Of a stretch of 64,000 nucleotides of DNA, positions 47,201 through 56,614 are shown piece by piece. The stretch spans positions 3,495,366 to 3,559,365 of the forward strand of contig NC_092861.1 in the NCBI RefSeq assembly GCF_032062135.1. Direction: 5' to 3'. The first letter of the stretch is position 1; each line of letters starts with the position of its first letter. A program made the position numbers and the translations under genes. The stretch is from Pyxicephalus adspersus. Taxonomy: Eukaryota; Chordata; Amphibia; Anura; Pyxicephalidae. A model generated the notes under the pieces. That model did not search any database. It was not told where the DNA came from and was given only the letters and a program-made list of their open reading frames with translations.

Positions 47201-50200
47201 TCATGCAGGCAGAAATATAGACAACCAATGAACTGGGAATTAATGCGATGAATAAAGCAGACTATAAGGAAGTTAAGTAGAAGTTGAGTCTTGTAAAAAT
47301 GATAGAGAATCAGAATAAACTTCCTGCTGCATCTTCTACACAGACTGACTGGTCAGAAAAAGTATAGAAGGTTTCTCTTTGTGTAAGAACTATTATTGTC
47401 CCGTGTCTGCACTGCATGTATGAGCTCATGTTTTATTTCAGGAATAAAGCGGCTTCTGACACCCACCTGCTGCCTCTCCAACTTCTTCGCCAGCTTTTTC
47501 TGTGCTGCTGGGTCATCGACCAGGACATGTTCTGGGAGGCGTTTCACTGCAGAAAAAAGAGATTGTTATTACTGCTGGAAAACCCAGAAACAAGACAAAG
47601 AAAAACAAAGAAATACAGGAATAATATTCTACATGCAGATGAAATAAGGGGGTCGTTTCATAGTCCATTACTCTTTTCTCTTCTGTCTACTTGCTCCTCA
47701 CATTTCCACCATCTGTCTGACTGCTTTTTGTTCTTCTTTTCCTTCTGACCTTTTTTTTTACCCATCTAACATCCTGCTCTTCTTGTTCCTATTCCTCCTG
47801 ACACTTGTTCTATCTACTCCTTCCTCCTCTCCCCTGTCCACCTCTGCCTCATTCTTCTTTCCCCATCCACCTGACCCCCTTGCTCACTTTGTATATGTCC
47901 ATCTATTCTCTGTTTTTCTTTCAACCACCCACCCACTTCTTGCTCTTCTCTCACCTCCTCACCTATGCTTCTCTCCATCTGCCTGTCCTAAATCTTTCTT
48001 CTCCCTACATGACTCTTTATTTTTCCTCCCATCGCCTGCCTGTCCCTGCTCTCTTCCTTCTCATGGCGTGCCAGTCTCGGCTCTCTTCCTACCCATCCTG
48101 ACTCTTCCTTCTCTTCGCCTGCCTGTCCTGGCTCTCTTCCTTCTCGTGGCCTGCCTGTCCCGGCTCTCTTCCTTCTCATCCTGCTTCTCCTTCTGACTCT
48201 TTCTTCTCATTGCCTGCCCGTCTTAGCTCTCTTCCTTGCTTGCTGCTTGTCTGATTTAGATCTATATTTCCTCATTTGTCTAGCTGCAACCTGCTCCTAA
48301 CCATCTGCCTTCTCCTGCTCATATCTCACTTATTCGTCCTCTTTCTCTTCCTTATTGGTCTCTTCTTCTCCCTTATTTATTGCTGTTCTTTCTTTTCTCC
48401 CACTCCTCCTTCCCTCCCCAATCTGTCCTCGCACTCCTTTCTCTTACCTGTCTGGATTTCAATGGGCTGGCTCTTAGGTTTGCTTGGTGCAAGCCCCACG
48501 CTGGGTTCAGTCTTCTTTTGTTTCTGTGCCCGCTCTGCCTCTTGTTTGGCTCTTCTTTCTGCCCTCAGCTCTGCATTACTTTTTCCTGAAGGTGGCGCTT
48601 CAGTCGTTGGGACACCAGCAGTTGGTGGAGCTGCAGTTGGTGGAGCTGCCAGGGCCGGTGCTGAGACAGGAGGCTGAACCTCAACTAGAAAACCAAACAG
48701 ACAGGTCAGGAAAATACAAAGACAAAAATCACCCAATATTAGGACTTCTCTACTCAAATAATCACACAAACAGGTGTATGGGTGAGAAAAATTCAATGCA
48801 GCCATCGCAGGCGTTCATGTAAGCTGCAAGTGATGGCTGCAGGAGATCCGCAGCTCTGAGATGTAGCAGAAGATAGAAAAAAAAAAACAAACTAAAAATG
48901 AAATGTTTTTATATAATACACAATGCACAAAGCCAATACACGTCATTTAAACGTTATGTGCTTTACCCCCATGTAATGTCTCAGGCAAATTCTCCCTTTT
49001 TATTTGCTACAATGTAAAATGATGCTGTGCAGATCTTAGGATACCCAAGATGAACCGGGTTCAACACCGAGCGGGGTTATCCCATACCTTTCTGTACAGC
49101 GCCGTCCTGCACCCCTTGCACAGCCTCTGCCGCCTTCTCCTTGTTCTTCTTCTGCTGCTTCTTCTCCTTACGCAAACGCAGCTTCTCCTCCTTAGACAGT
49201 TCCTGGCCTTTCATCTGGACACAGAAAACAACATCGGGGTCATTCATTACAGACACTGCCAGAGAGACAGCCACTGCCAGAGAGACAGCCACCATGACAG
49301 CCACCATCAGAGGGACAGCCACCATCAGAGAGACAGCCACCATGACAGACACAGCCTAAGAGACAGCCACCATGACAGCCACTGCCAGAGAGACAGCCAC
49401 CATGACAGAAACCACCAGAGAGACAGCCACCATCAGAGGGACAGCCACCGTGACAGCCACTGGCAGAGAGACAGCCACCGTGACAGCCACTGGCAGAGAG
49501 ACAGCCACCGTGACAGCCACTGGACAGCCAGAGAGACAGCCACCATGACAAACACCACGAGAGAGACAGCCACCATGACAGACACCAACAGAGAGACAGC
49601 CACCATCAGAGAGACAGCCACTGCCAGAGAGACAGCCACTGCCAGAGAGACAGCCACCATCAGAGGGACAGCCACCATGACAGACACAGCCTAAGAGACA
49701 GCCACCATGACAGCCACTTCCAGAGAGACAGCCCCACTTATTACACACACTATGCCAGACACCACCAGTGAGACAGCCACCAGAGAGACAGACTCACTCA
49801 TTAAAGTCAACACCAGAGAGAGAGCCAACACTCATTACAGCCACCGCCAGAGAGACACCACGAAGGGGACAGCCTCACTCATTAAAGCTACAACGGCAGA
49901 GACCCCCCAGAAAGACAGCCACGACAATAGAGACAGCCTCACTCATTTGAGTCACAATGACAGGCACTGCCAGAGAGACAGCCTCATTCATTGGAGCCAT
50001 GACAGAGACAGCCTGAACCCCTCCCCCCCAGACACCCCATTCCTTAGAGTCACCAGACATTCGGAGAATTATAAATGGCCGATTTGTGTGACGTCTCTCG
50101 TGTTCTTCTCTTCTTTCAGCAGCTTCAGTCCCATTTCCCCAGCCCTGACTCCGGCACCCCCCGGTCAGGAAATGTCCTTTATGGTACAAGGGACTTATTT

Positions 50201-50951
50201 CTTTCTATGAATGAGCACTGGGGGTTGCCTATGACTGCTGGGGAAGCTGCAAAGCCATTCTGTGCCACTAGGTGTCTGGGAAAACATCAGCAGCTGAAGG
50301 CTACCGTGCATGCATGTTCTCCACCGCCCAATCAGAACACTGAAGGAGTGGAGGACAGCAGGGGGTAACTGTTAAATTTCTGACCATTCTCCAGTACAGA
50401 CACCACCAGAGATACCCCTCTACATATGGCATGGTACATGGCATCCCCAGCACCATGGCATGGCTCTGCATTGTGTACTTGGCGTCCCCGGCACCCCTCC
50501 CCCATGTGTGTACCACTGTGCAATGTTACAAGGTGTAACATTAGTGCCATCACTATCGGTGTTCATAGAGGGGACTCAATGTGACCCCAGCTGTAGGTTT
50601 GGGAGGTACAAAGGGAATAGCCCCTCCCCCATGTGCTGGCTCTGGCTCACTGCATCACTGTTACCATAATGTGTACAGATGAGTTATCACCCCACCCCCC
50701 CAGGAAGGAGGTGACACCCCCAGAGCAGTACCTTGGCCTGCAGACTATCCGGCACCTTGGTCTTCCCACCACCTGAGGGGAGAAATGGAGAAAAACATTA
50801 ACAGCTCAGTATGGGAGTCCACGGGGGCCCCCAATGACAGGACTCCTCCCTGATATGAGGGGCCCCCAATGACAGGACTCCTCCCTTATATGAGGGGCGA
50901 CCAGAGAACTGAACGGCCCGGAATCTCACCCGTCGGGTTCGGTCCCTCCAT
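38284..50951 (-). CDS. EIF2B4: Translation initiation factor eIF2B subunit delta (13 coding exons, complete)
   Basis: Regulatory subunit of eIF2B, the decameric cytosolic exchange factor that reloads eIF2 with GTP and is inhibited by phosphorylated eIF2 in the integrated stress response. Exons in transcription order: 50951-50930, 50772-50732, 49214-49088, 48684-48448, 47546-47467, 45473-45382, 45045-44931, 43445-43369, 43048-42946, 42237-42110, 41494-41317, 39824-39644, 38483-38284 (TGA). All junctions are AG/GT and phase-consistent; 1,581 nt give 526 residues, close to the human protein. The start is [14 protein letters not shown] lysine-rich segment ([16 protein letters not shown]) and an Ala/Pro-rich linker in exon 4 precede the eIF2B alpha/beta/delta-family domain. 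Family hallmarks are IPSSVIHP (about residue 200), DVILVYGCSSL (about 336-346), [15 protein letters not shown] (about 440) and [14 protein letters not shown] near the C-terminus. The gap at 45,599-46,532 lies inside intron 5 and removes no coding sequence, because the flanking exons join in phase. Confidence 0.97.
38641..39460 (-). mobile_element. L2/CR1-like LINE fragment, downstream intron of EIF2B4
   Basis: Minus-strand translation shows the classic reverse transcriptase C-terminal region of L2/CR1-like elements: [32 protein letters not shown], then [17 protein letters not shown] and finally [15 protein letters not shown]. Frameshifts and stops interrupt it. The 3' tail (AACGCCAACATATTACGCAGC on the plus strand) ends in an (ATT)n repeat, typical of this group. 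It lies in the last EIF2B4 intron, in the same orientation as the gene. Confidence 0.85.
40617..40945 (-). mobile_element. tRNA-headed SINE with an L2-like tail
   Basis: On the minus strand a tRNA-like head carries an A-box-like TGGTTAGCACTCTGG (40,926-40,912) and a B box GGTTCGATTC (40,890-40,881). A body follows that contains TGTGGGAGGAAACCGGAGTA on the plus strand. It ends in a tail (ATAACGCCAACATATTACAC, plus strand) nearly identical to the tail of the L2-like LINE at 38,641. It lies in an EIF2B4 intron. Confidence 0.75.
41653..41819 (-). mobile_element. hAT-like non-autonomous element, copy 3, in an EIF2B4 intron
   Basis: Inverted copy. Starts CAGTGTTGAACCCGGAAAT, contains AACACCCAAAAACAGCCGGG and ends GGGGGAGAACACTG, so terminal CAGTGTT.../...AACACTG inverted repeats are visible. 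Confidence 0.7.
42798..42827. repeat. 12-bp perfect hairpin in an EIF2B4 intron
   Basis: AACTGATTTATA at 42,798-42,809 and its reverse complement at 42,816-42,827, with a 6-base loop. AT-rich, probably of no function. Confidence 0.8.
43470..44920 (-). repeat. Long degenerate repeat filling EIF2B4 intron 7
   Basis: About 1.4 kb of imperfect units on the theme GGTTGGCAGGTGAGGGGTAG plus GTATCTGGGACTG, about 30-45 bp each and too diverged for one period. It starts and stops close to the exons at 43,369-43,445 and 44,931-45,045. Confidence 0.75.
45599..46532. other. Assembly gap (934 N) in EIF2B4 intron 5
   Basis: Run of N; the right flank is a 43-bp minisatellite. The flanking exons (47,546-47,467 and 45,473-45,382) join in phase, so no exon is lost. 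Confidence 0.99.
46533..46750 (+). repeat. 43-bp minisatellite, about 5 copies
   Basis: ACCTGATAC recurs at 46,533, 46,576, 46,619 and 46,662, a strict 43-bp period. It continues leftward into the gap. Confidence 0.88.
46750..47090 (+). mobile_element. L2/CR1-like LINE 3' fragment, in an EIF2B4 intron
   Basis: Plus-strand copy of the same family as 38,641-39,460. It contains the CTCCAAGACTTTTCTAGAGC segment, TAGATTGTAAGCTCTTCGGG, a GTAATATGTTGGTGCTATATAA tail and terminal TTATTATTATTAATAA. Only about 340 bp of the 3' end remain. Confidence 0.8.
47690..48260 (+). repeat. CT-rich degenerate repeat in EIF2B4 intron 4
   Basis: Pyrimidine-rich; from about 48,030 it has units of the form GCCTGCCTGTCCCGGCTCTC plus TTCCTTCTCATG, about 31-33 bp. 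Confidence 0.7.
49255..50025 (+). repeat. GACAGCCAC minisatellite in EIF2B4 intron 2
   Basis: Variable units of 18-30 bp built from AGAGACAGCCACCATGACAG and CCACTGCC. They become more diverged to the right and then incorporate CACTCATTA. Low-complexity open frames on both strands are by-products. Confidence 0.85.
50822..50896 (+). repeat. 36-bp tandem duplication in EIF2B4 intron 1
   Basis: GGCCCCCAATGACAGGACTC plus CTCCCTGATATGAGGG occurs twice with one or two differences, between coding exons 1 and 2. Confidence 0.85.
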
Positions 50952-51110
50952 GTCTCTGCCGGCTCCCCTCCCACTCTCAGTGTTCTCCTCCCACCGGGCT
51001 GTTCCCGGGCAAAACACGCGAAGAGAGGCGGAAGTGCACAGTAACGGGGAGGAGGAGCCTCAGAAAGCACGTGAGGCGTCAGATGTCAACGTGATGACAT
51101 CACGGCATCA
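50952..51110 (-). promoter_or_regulatory. Putative EIF2B4 promoter with ETS, E-box and CRE-like sites
   Basis: GC- and CpG-richer than its surroundings, and immediately upstream of the EIF2B4 ATG. Visible sites: an ETS-like GCGGAAGTG at 51,028-51,036, an E-box CACGTG at 51,068-51,073, and a perfect 15-bp palindrome CGTGATGACATCACG at 51,090-51,104 that contains an ATF/CRE-like TGACATCA. No TATA box is evident. More CACGTG motifs occur near 51,223 and 51,375, and an ETS-like ACTTCCGG near 51,468. Promoter assignment is inferred from position and motifs. Confidence 0.5.
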
Positions 51111-51681
51111 TAGAGAGACGGAGGTGATACAGACAGTAGGGGGAGGTCATATGCAAAGTAGGGGGAGGGGTTATTAAAAGAAGACGATGAGACGATACGG
51201 AGATATGTAAAGAAGCATGGTCACGTGATGCACAGTGCATACAGGACACAGGACTCTGATATCAAATTAGAGTAGAGATAACATGACATGAACCAGTGTA
51301 TAACTTATTATGTATAGGGAAATGTAAACGTTTAATTTTAGGCTCTAGAAACGCTGCATTACGTTATTCCTTCATACACGTGACAGTCACGCTCCGCCCA
51401 TCGTGGTTCCCTGGTGACAGCCCAGTGGGAAGGAAACACATGGCGGGGAGCTGACCAGTTTAGATGTCACTTCCGGTGTTTTATCACATTTTAGTAGTGT
51501 GCTTCCCAGGTTAGTTAGCACAGTATGATAGCCATATGTGCACCTCAAATATTGCTAACAACTCCATGTGTTATAATCATCGTATCGTATAAACCATGTG
51601 CAGACCTACATTTATAAAAGTAAATACTAATTAATACTACAAATTGCATCCCTTAACCTTCCTTACAGGAGTGCTAAGATA

Positions 51682-51716
51682 AGGGGATGACAAGTTCAAA
51701 AAACTTGTCATCCCCT
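51682..51716. repeat. Perfect 15-bp hairpin
   Basis: AGGGGATGACAAGTT at 51,682-51,696 and its exact reverse complement at 51,702-51,716 are separated by CAAAA. It may be a remnant of the terminal arms of the neighbouring foldback region. Confidence 0.85.
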
Positions 51717-51819
51717 GTGAAAACTAAGATCTTTTTGCCGCTTGGCAGTGCTATTTTGAGACCACAGATCCCCAGAGTTTTCAATTTGAGTCAGGGACCC
51801 CAAGAGCCTAAAGGAGGTT

Positions 51820-52405
51820 CAAGATAAAAGGTCACAAGTTCCAAACAAGGATCTCCTCTTACTTTGGGGTGCTATATTCAGACCATTGCCCCCCAATGAA
51901 CAAGCCCAGGGAACCCCAGGACTATTGTCAATTTCAAAAAAGTGTCAGGGTGGGGCCACTGGAGGCTGAAAAAAATACCTATCATAATATACCTTATAGG
52001 ATGTAGCTGACCCTACACCTTCTGTGAACCCCAATATCCCATGAATGGAGAATTGTAGGGACCTGAATATGCATGCGCAAGCTAGAAACACGTGTGGCTA
52101 AAATCCCCCCCCCCCATTTTAAAACTGTGGCATCATTATAAGATACAAAACTGCCAAACATAGGCGTTGGCACACACACTTTTAACCCTAACATCTCCTA
52201 ACAAGAAGTTCAAATTAATGCCAGATTAGACAAAACGGGGTCTTTTCTTGCTCCTACATCTTCAAGTCCCTATAGCTCCCCGTTCCTAAGATATTTCTGA
52301 GCTGAGATCCCACCCTGATGCTTGTTCACTGGGGGCCCATGGTCCTGAATAAGCACCCACTAAGTAAGAAGAGATCCATGTTTTGAACTTGCGACCCCCT
52401 TTATT
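51820..52405. mobile_element. Foldback element C upstream of EIF2B4
   Basis: Arms of about 90 bp: 51,821-51,912 pairs with 52,312-52,405. Examples are AGGATCTCCTCTTACTTTGG versus the complement of CTAAGTAAGAAGAGATCCAT, and GACCATTGCCCCCCAATGAA versus the complement of CACTGGGGGCCCATGGTC. The spacer is about 400 bp with no coding signal. A perfect 15-bp hairpin lies 100 bp to its left. Confidence 0.7.
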
Positions 52406-53225
52406 CTAAAACTTAGGCTAGGGGGCTGAAAATTGCATAAATAGCTGTAAGGGTTCTCAAGGGTTTATGTGCTATGATGGATGTAACGCAGGGTGCAAAT
52501 GCTTACCAACATGTGATCGCCATGTGACGTTCAACATCATTCCGCACATGAGGGGGTCACAGCTGTGGCAAAATATGAGCTATGTCACCCAGAACCCCCC
52601 CATATGCACCAAACACAGTTTATATTACAGACATTAAATCCAGGAGGAGGAGGCATTTATATGAGGGTGGAGTCATGTTTGTAATGTGCCATTAGATGTC
52701 CTCTCATTGAATGCCACAAACATGTAGAGAGTGCCAGGGTTAACATTCTTTGTGCATTATCACTGGCCACCAATAGGTAGCACTGTGTCTTTCATGTAAC
52801 CTGTTACAAAGAACTAGTCATTGCTCTGATCTGTCAAACAATGCAGTTCCAAGACTTGCCACTAGGTGTCATCCAAGTATAAACCAAAATTCTATATCTA
52901 ATGACATTTGGAGGGCCAAAAATCTTATCTAAACCACAGCAAAAAAAGAATCACATACTCCAGGGAGAGAAATCTGGGACCCTAGTTCCTCAAGGTGAGA
53001 GGGCTAAGCACATTCATAACAATGGCCCCTGACAAGGTGGAGCATATGTTAGACAGCAAGTGAAAAGTTTTCCTAAAGGTGATGTGTTGGAAGCAAGGAA
53101 AATTGACAAGTATTCAGATCTGAGCAGCTGTGACATAGACCTGTTCCCCACTGGCCATTAGGCTGGATGAGGGCTGAGTGAGAATTGGTCACCTGAAGCC
53201 TGCTAACATATTTTATTACAAATGT
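52406..53225. other. No gene recognised between foldback elements
   Basis: No splice-bounded coding or RNA signal seen. In particular I found no head-to-head partner gene (such as SNX17, the mammalian neighbour of EIF2B4) up to 54,800. Confidence 0.45.
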
Positions 53226-53838
53226 GCATACAAGTCTACATATATTCTTGTGTATCAAAAGGAGATCATAGTATCAAAGACTAAATGTTTGGTACAGGTA
53301 TGTATTCATCACACACAATATTCAGGGAGGGTAAGTTAGTCTCAGTACCCGACTCATTACCAAACCCATTTCGCAATCTGCATCCTGAAGGAAAATGGAG
53401 ACTTTGTGTGTCACATGGGAAGAATAAGGTAAATCTGATGATCTCTGTAAAATAGGATTAGCCAGAAGGTTCTGGAGAGGATCGATGAAGATCTAAGTCT
53501 CAATCCAACCCGAGCAGACCCAAGGGATAACTAATGGTCCATATGCCAGACCTCAGAGGAAAACAAAGGAAAAGAATTGCTGTACAAAGGAAAACAGATC
53601 AAGCAGGGGTGTAGGAGTTGGCTGCTTACCGAAGATCAGAAGATTTTCCTCTAAAGCTTTTGGCTGATCCTTTTTTAGAGAGATTCATGTGATACACTCA
53701 GCCTCGATTTCACCTGAGGAAGCAGAATTGTGAAACGTGTCAGAGACTACTTCACCCTCCCTGAATAATATATGTGTAATATATATACAAATCTGTACCA
53801 GACATATCTACAAGAATATATGTTAACTTGTATACCTA
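53226..53838. mobile_element. Long-armed foldback element B
   Basis: Inverted arms: about 53,226-53,345 pairs with about 53,738-53,838 (GCATACAAGTCTACATATAT versus ATATATGTTAACTTGTATAC; TTCAGGGAGGGTAAGTTAGT versus ACTACTTCACCCTCCCTGAA). CCTGAGGAAG...GAAACGTGTCAG lies at 53,713-53,743, the reverse orientation of the motif in element A. No ORF of note. Confidence 0.75.
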
Positions 53839-54815
53839 TTTTCTATAGGAAATAGCTCTTTGTTAGCAAATGTCACTAAACCCCCTCACTTTTGTTGGTA
53901 AAAACCAAAATGAATCAAAAAAATAAACAATCATGTATATTTTTATTGTGAGCCATCTATTTGACACTATCTGATACAATTACAGTATTAAAAATAGTAA
54001 AGTAAGTAAAAATAGATTTTAAATATTCTGGCCATTATCTATATATAAAACTGTAAAAAATAAAAGTCAATAATGCCCTTAAATAATAAAATGTGCACTT
54101 TGAGTCACCTTTAATCCCACAGAGCTGTTGATTCGTTGGGAGGTTTCTTCATATGGGTCCTGCATCATCCTCTTTGGCCCAGTGCAAAGGAAGCGTCCGG
54201 TGCCGTCATCTACTTCTCTTCTTCTTCCGGGTTCTTTTTCCTACATCACCTGATCTTGCACTGCACAGGCGTGAGAGCGGGTGAAGTAGAGAAGATTGTA
54301 AGGAAGCAATTTTGTAACGAAGTAATTTTGTAAGGAAGCAATTTTTTTTTTCTATTAAAGAAAAGGCTCCCTGATCTCAGGCAGTCGCAGAAGGAGCAGC
54401 TGAGAGCCTCTTGGGATGCGTGACGTAGGGATCCTGGTGGGCTTTGCGCTCCATTCTGTCGTGTTGCAATTAAAAAAAATAGAATTTTTACTTTTTTTTA
54501 CAAAATTTTGTCTACTGTTTTGTAAAGTAAAAATGTTGGGTTTAGGCCCGCTTTAAGTTAACCAAAGCTGCTGGATTTTTATGTGTTAATGAGCTCTGGA
54601 TACAAAAGAGTTAACAAAAACACTTCAACTCGCTATTAAGAGGAATAAACAATAGATAGTAAAATCAGTTCATAGGTATTCATCTCTACAAGCGACGATG
54701 TTTTGAATTGCTGTTTGCATTACGATTCAAATATATTTCCACTGTACAAACCGCATAGTTAGTAAAAAACAAGACACTTGTTTATTGCTACGGGGAGCAG
54801 TAGTTCACTGAAGTG

Positions 54816-55790
54816 ATGGCCACTGTTTTGGAAAAGAATTTTCTGGTATTGTATTTAAGTATCGCAGTTGCCGCAATTCTGTGCATGATAGGGTTAATGA
54901 TAAATTCCTTCATAGTTGCCGTCAACGTCATCGATTGGCTGAACGGGAGAGTGATTTCTTCTACGGACAAAATTCTCACCACGTTGGGGATTTCAAGAAT
55001 CGTCTTTCAAATTTCTTCTTTCTCTTATGGGTTCCTCACCACTTTCTTCAAAGGTTACCTGAACTCTTCTCCCATACGATACGTGGTGGACGTGGCCGAG
55101 GTTTTCAGTACTCAGTTCAGTTTTTGTCTGACAACCCTTCTCTCCATTGTCTTCTGCTTGAAGGTCTCCAATTTCCACACCAACTTCCTACAACAAATGA
55201 AGAAGTTTATCCTGAGGAGGGTCGTTCATTTTATTATCATGTCCCTGCTGTTTTCTATCTTTTACGCTTCCATTCAAACATGGGAAGACAATTTCGTAAC
55301 TTTAATGCACACAGAGAACAACACGACCACAGGAGGCTCCGAAGGGTTCACAGTAAACATCGCCTTTCTGTTAATATTTGTGATTGGAAATACATTGCCG
55401 TTCCTCGTGTATTGCTTTGCAGCGACGTTTCTTGTTGTGTCTTTGTATCATCACATTTACAGGATGAAAGCCAACGGCAACATTTTAATTCAAATGGACA
55501 CTTATTACACAGCTATAAAATTTATGGCTTTGTCTTTTTTATATTACATCGTGCATAGTGTTTCAACTCAAGGCATTGTTTATTATTATTACTTTCACAA
55601 ATTGGACAGTTTATTGCTTTATGTGTCTGTAGACTGTATTCCAATTCTGCAATCTATCTACTTGATATGGGCAACGGCAAAGCTAAGAAATAGGACAAAT
55701 TGGATTCTACAAAGAATGGCCAAGTGTTTGTGTAATAGAAAAGGTCCTCAAGCTAAATCCTGTGATTGGCTGGAAACAATAGCTCAATAG
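54816..55790 (+). CDS. Bitter taste receptor-like GPCR (TAS2R family), intronless
   Basis: Single-exon 324-residue seven-transmembrane protein, the usual TAS2R size, with a short N-terminus. The family pattern is visible: an Asn in TM1 (MINSFI, about 29-32), LTTLGISRI at 54-62 (family LTxLAxSR in TM2), FCLKVSNF at 113-120 at the end of TM3 (family YFLKIANF), and NTLPFLVY leading into TM5 at 192-199. DTYYTAIKFMALSFLYY starts TM6 (228-244), and IPILQSIYLIWATAKLR lies in TM7 (275-291). An N-glycosylation sequon (ENNTT, about 167-171) falls in the large extracellular loop 2, as in other TAS2Rs. The ATG at 54,816 is the first in frame; the preceding GTG is not used. The expected role is Gq/gustducin-coupled detection of bitter compounds in chemosensory cells. 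Orthology to a numbered TAS2R cannot be assigned; a tandem relative follows 1.6 kb downstream. Confidence 0.86.
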   Translation: MATVLEKNFLVLYLSIAVAAILCMIGLMINSFIVAVNVIDWLNGRVISSTDKILTTLGISRIVFQISSFSYGFLTTFFKGYLNSSPIRYVVDVAEVFSTQFSFCLTTLLSIVFCLKVSNFHTNFLQQMKKFILRRVVHFIIMSLLFSIFYASIQTWEDNFVTLMHTENNTTTGGSEGFTVNIAFLLIFVIGNTLPFLVYCFAATFLVVSLYHHIYRMKANGNILIQMDTYYTAIKFMALSFLYYIVHSVSTQGIVYYYYFHKLDSLLLYVSVDCIPILQSIYLIWATAKLRNRTNWILQRMAKCLCNRKGPQAKSCDWLETIAQ

Positions 55791-55875
55791 AGAATAGGAC
55801 GAAGAACAGTAGCAAAAGGTATAATAGTAACAAAAAAACAGAATATAGAGGTTGTAACATCGTAAAAGTAACAGT

Positions 55876-56345
55876 TATATACAATATGGCTGAAAGTTAG
55901 GGGACACCTGAATATGAGTTTGTGGGACATCAAATTTTTTGGACTTCAGGTGTCTCCATTAAAGGGTAGTGGGAATACTACAGCATACAAATACATTGTA
56001 GACCTTTGTGCTCTGCCAAGCTTGTGGTCACAACTTGGTGAAGGCCATTTTGTGTCTCACCATGACTGTGTCCCAGCCATCTCTATAACCTGGTTTAAGC
56101 AGTTTAGTGTGGAGGAACTCGAGTGTCCTGCACTGAGCCCTGACCTCAACCCTAATGAACACACTGGTTTGAGTTGGAATGATTGTTGTGAACTAGGTCT
56201 TTTCACCCAACAACTGCACCCTGGGCTAAACTGAAACAAAGGTTCATAGACAGATCCCAGTATCTCATGGAACCTCTACCCAGAGGGTTGGTATAGCTAC
56301 CATGTGGAGGCCAGCTCCATTGTAATGCCAAAAGTTTCAAAATGT
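55876..56345 (+). mobile_element. Decayed Tc1-like element, second family, between the TAS2R genes
   Basis: Starts with an ATATGGCTGAAAGTTAGGGG-type end and contains a decayed C-terminal transposase reading. GGAACTCGAGTGTCCTGCAC is followed by SPDLNPNEH, the Tc1-like signature SPDLNPIEH around the last catalytic acidic residue. The 3' end (CCAAAAGTTTCAAAATGTGATGTCC) runs directly into the 24-bp minisatellite at 56,340. Confidence 0.65.
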
Positions 56346-56578
56346 GATGTCCCATAAGCTGTCCAATGGTATATCCAATAAGCTGTCCAATGGAATGACC
56401 AATAAGCTGTCCAATATGATGTCCCATAAGCTGTCCAATGGGATATCCAATAAGCTGTCCAATGGAATGACCAATAAGCTGTCAAATGGAATGACCAATA
56501 AGCTGTCCAATGGGATGTCTAATAAGCTGTCCAATGGGATGTCCAATAAGCTGTCCAATGGGATGTCCAATAAGTCTT
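56340..56578 (+). repeat. 24-bp minisatellite derived from a Tc1-like end
   Basis: Unit AAGCTGTCCAATGGGATGTC plus CAAT, about 10 copies. It continues directly from the 3' end of the Tc1-like element at 55,876-56,345 and repeats the GGGATGTCCAA(C/T)AAGCT sequence typical of that family's end. Confidence 0.85.
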
Positions 56579-56614
56579 TACTGGTTTAGGTTTCTCAAAC
56601 CTTTCTGATAGTAG

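Noticed and set aside
49050..49748. Thr/Ala/Arg-rich and Gly/Cys-rich open frames on both strands
   Set aside because: They lie over the GACAGCCAC minisatellite in EIF2B4 intron 2; low complexity with no coding context.
51340..51480. Possible second promoter or 5' exon (GC-richer, CACGTG, ACTTCCGG, ACACATGGCGGGG)
   Set aside because: The ATG is followed by a stop after three codons, and no downstream coding exon is seen up to 54,800; it may simply be the outer part of the EIF2B4 promoter region.
54881..55558. 225-residue frame overlapping the first TAS2R gene
   Set aside because: Shadow frame of the receptor gene, His/Arg-rich without membrane segments.
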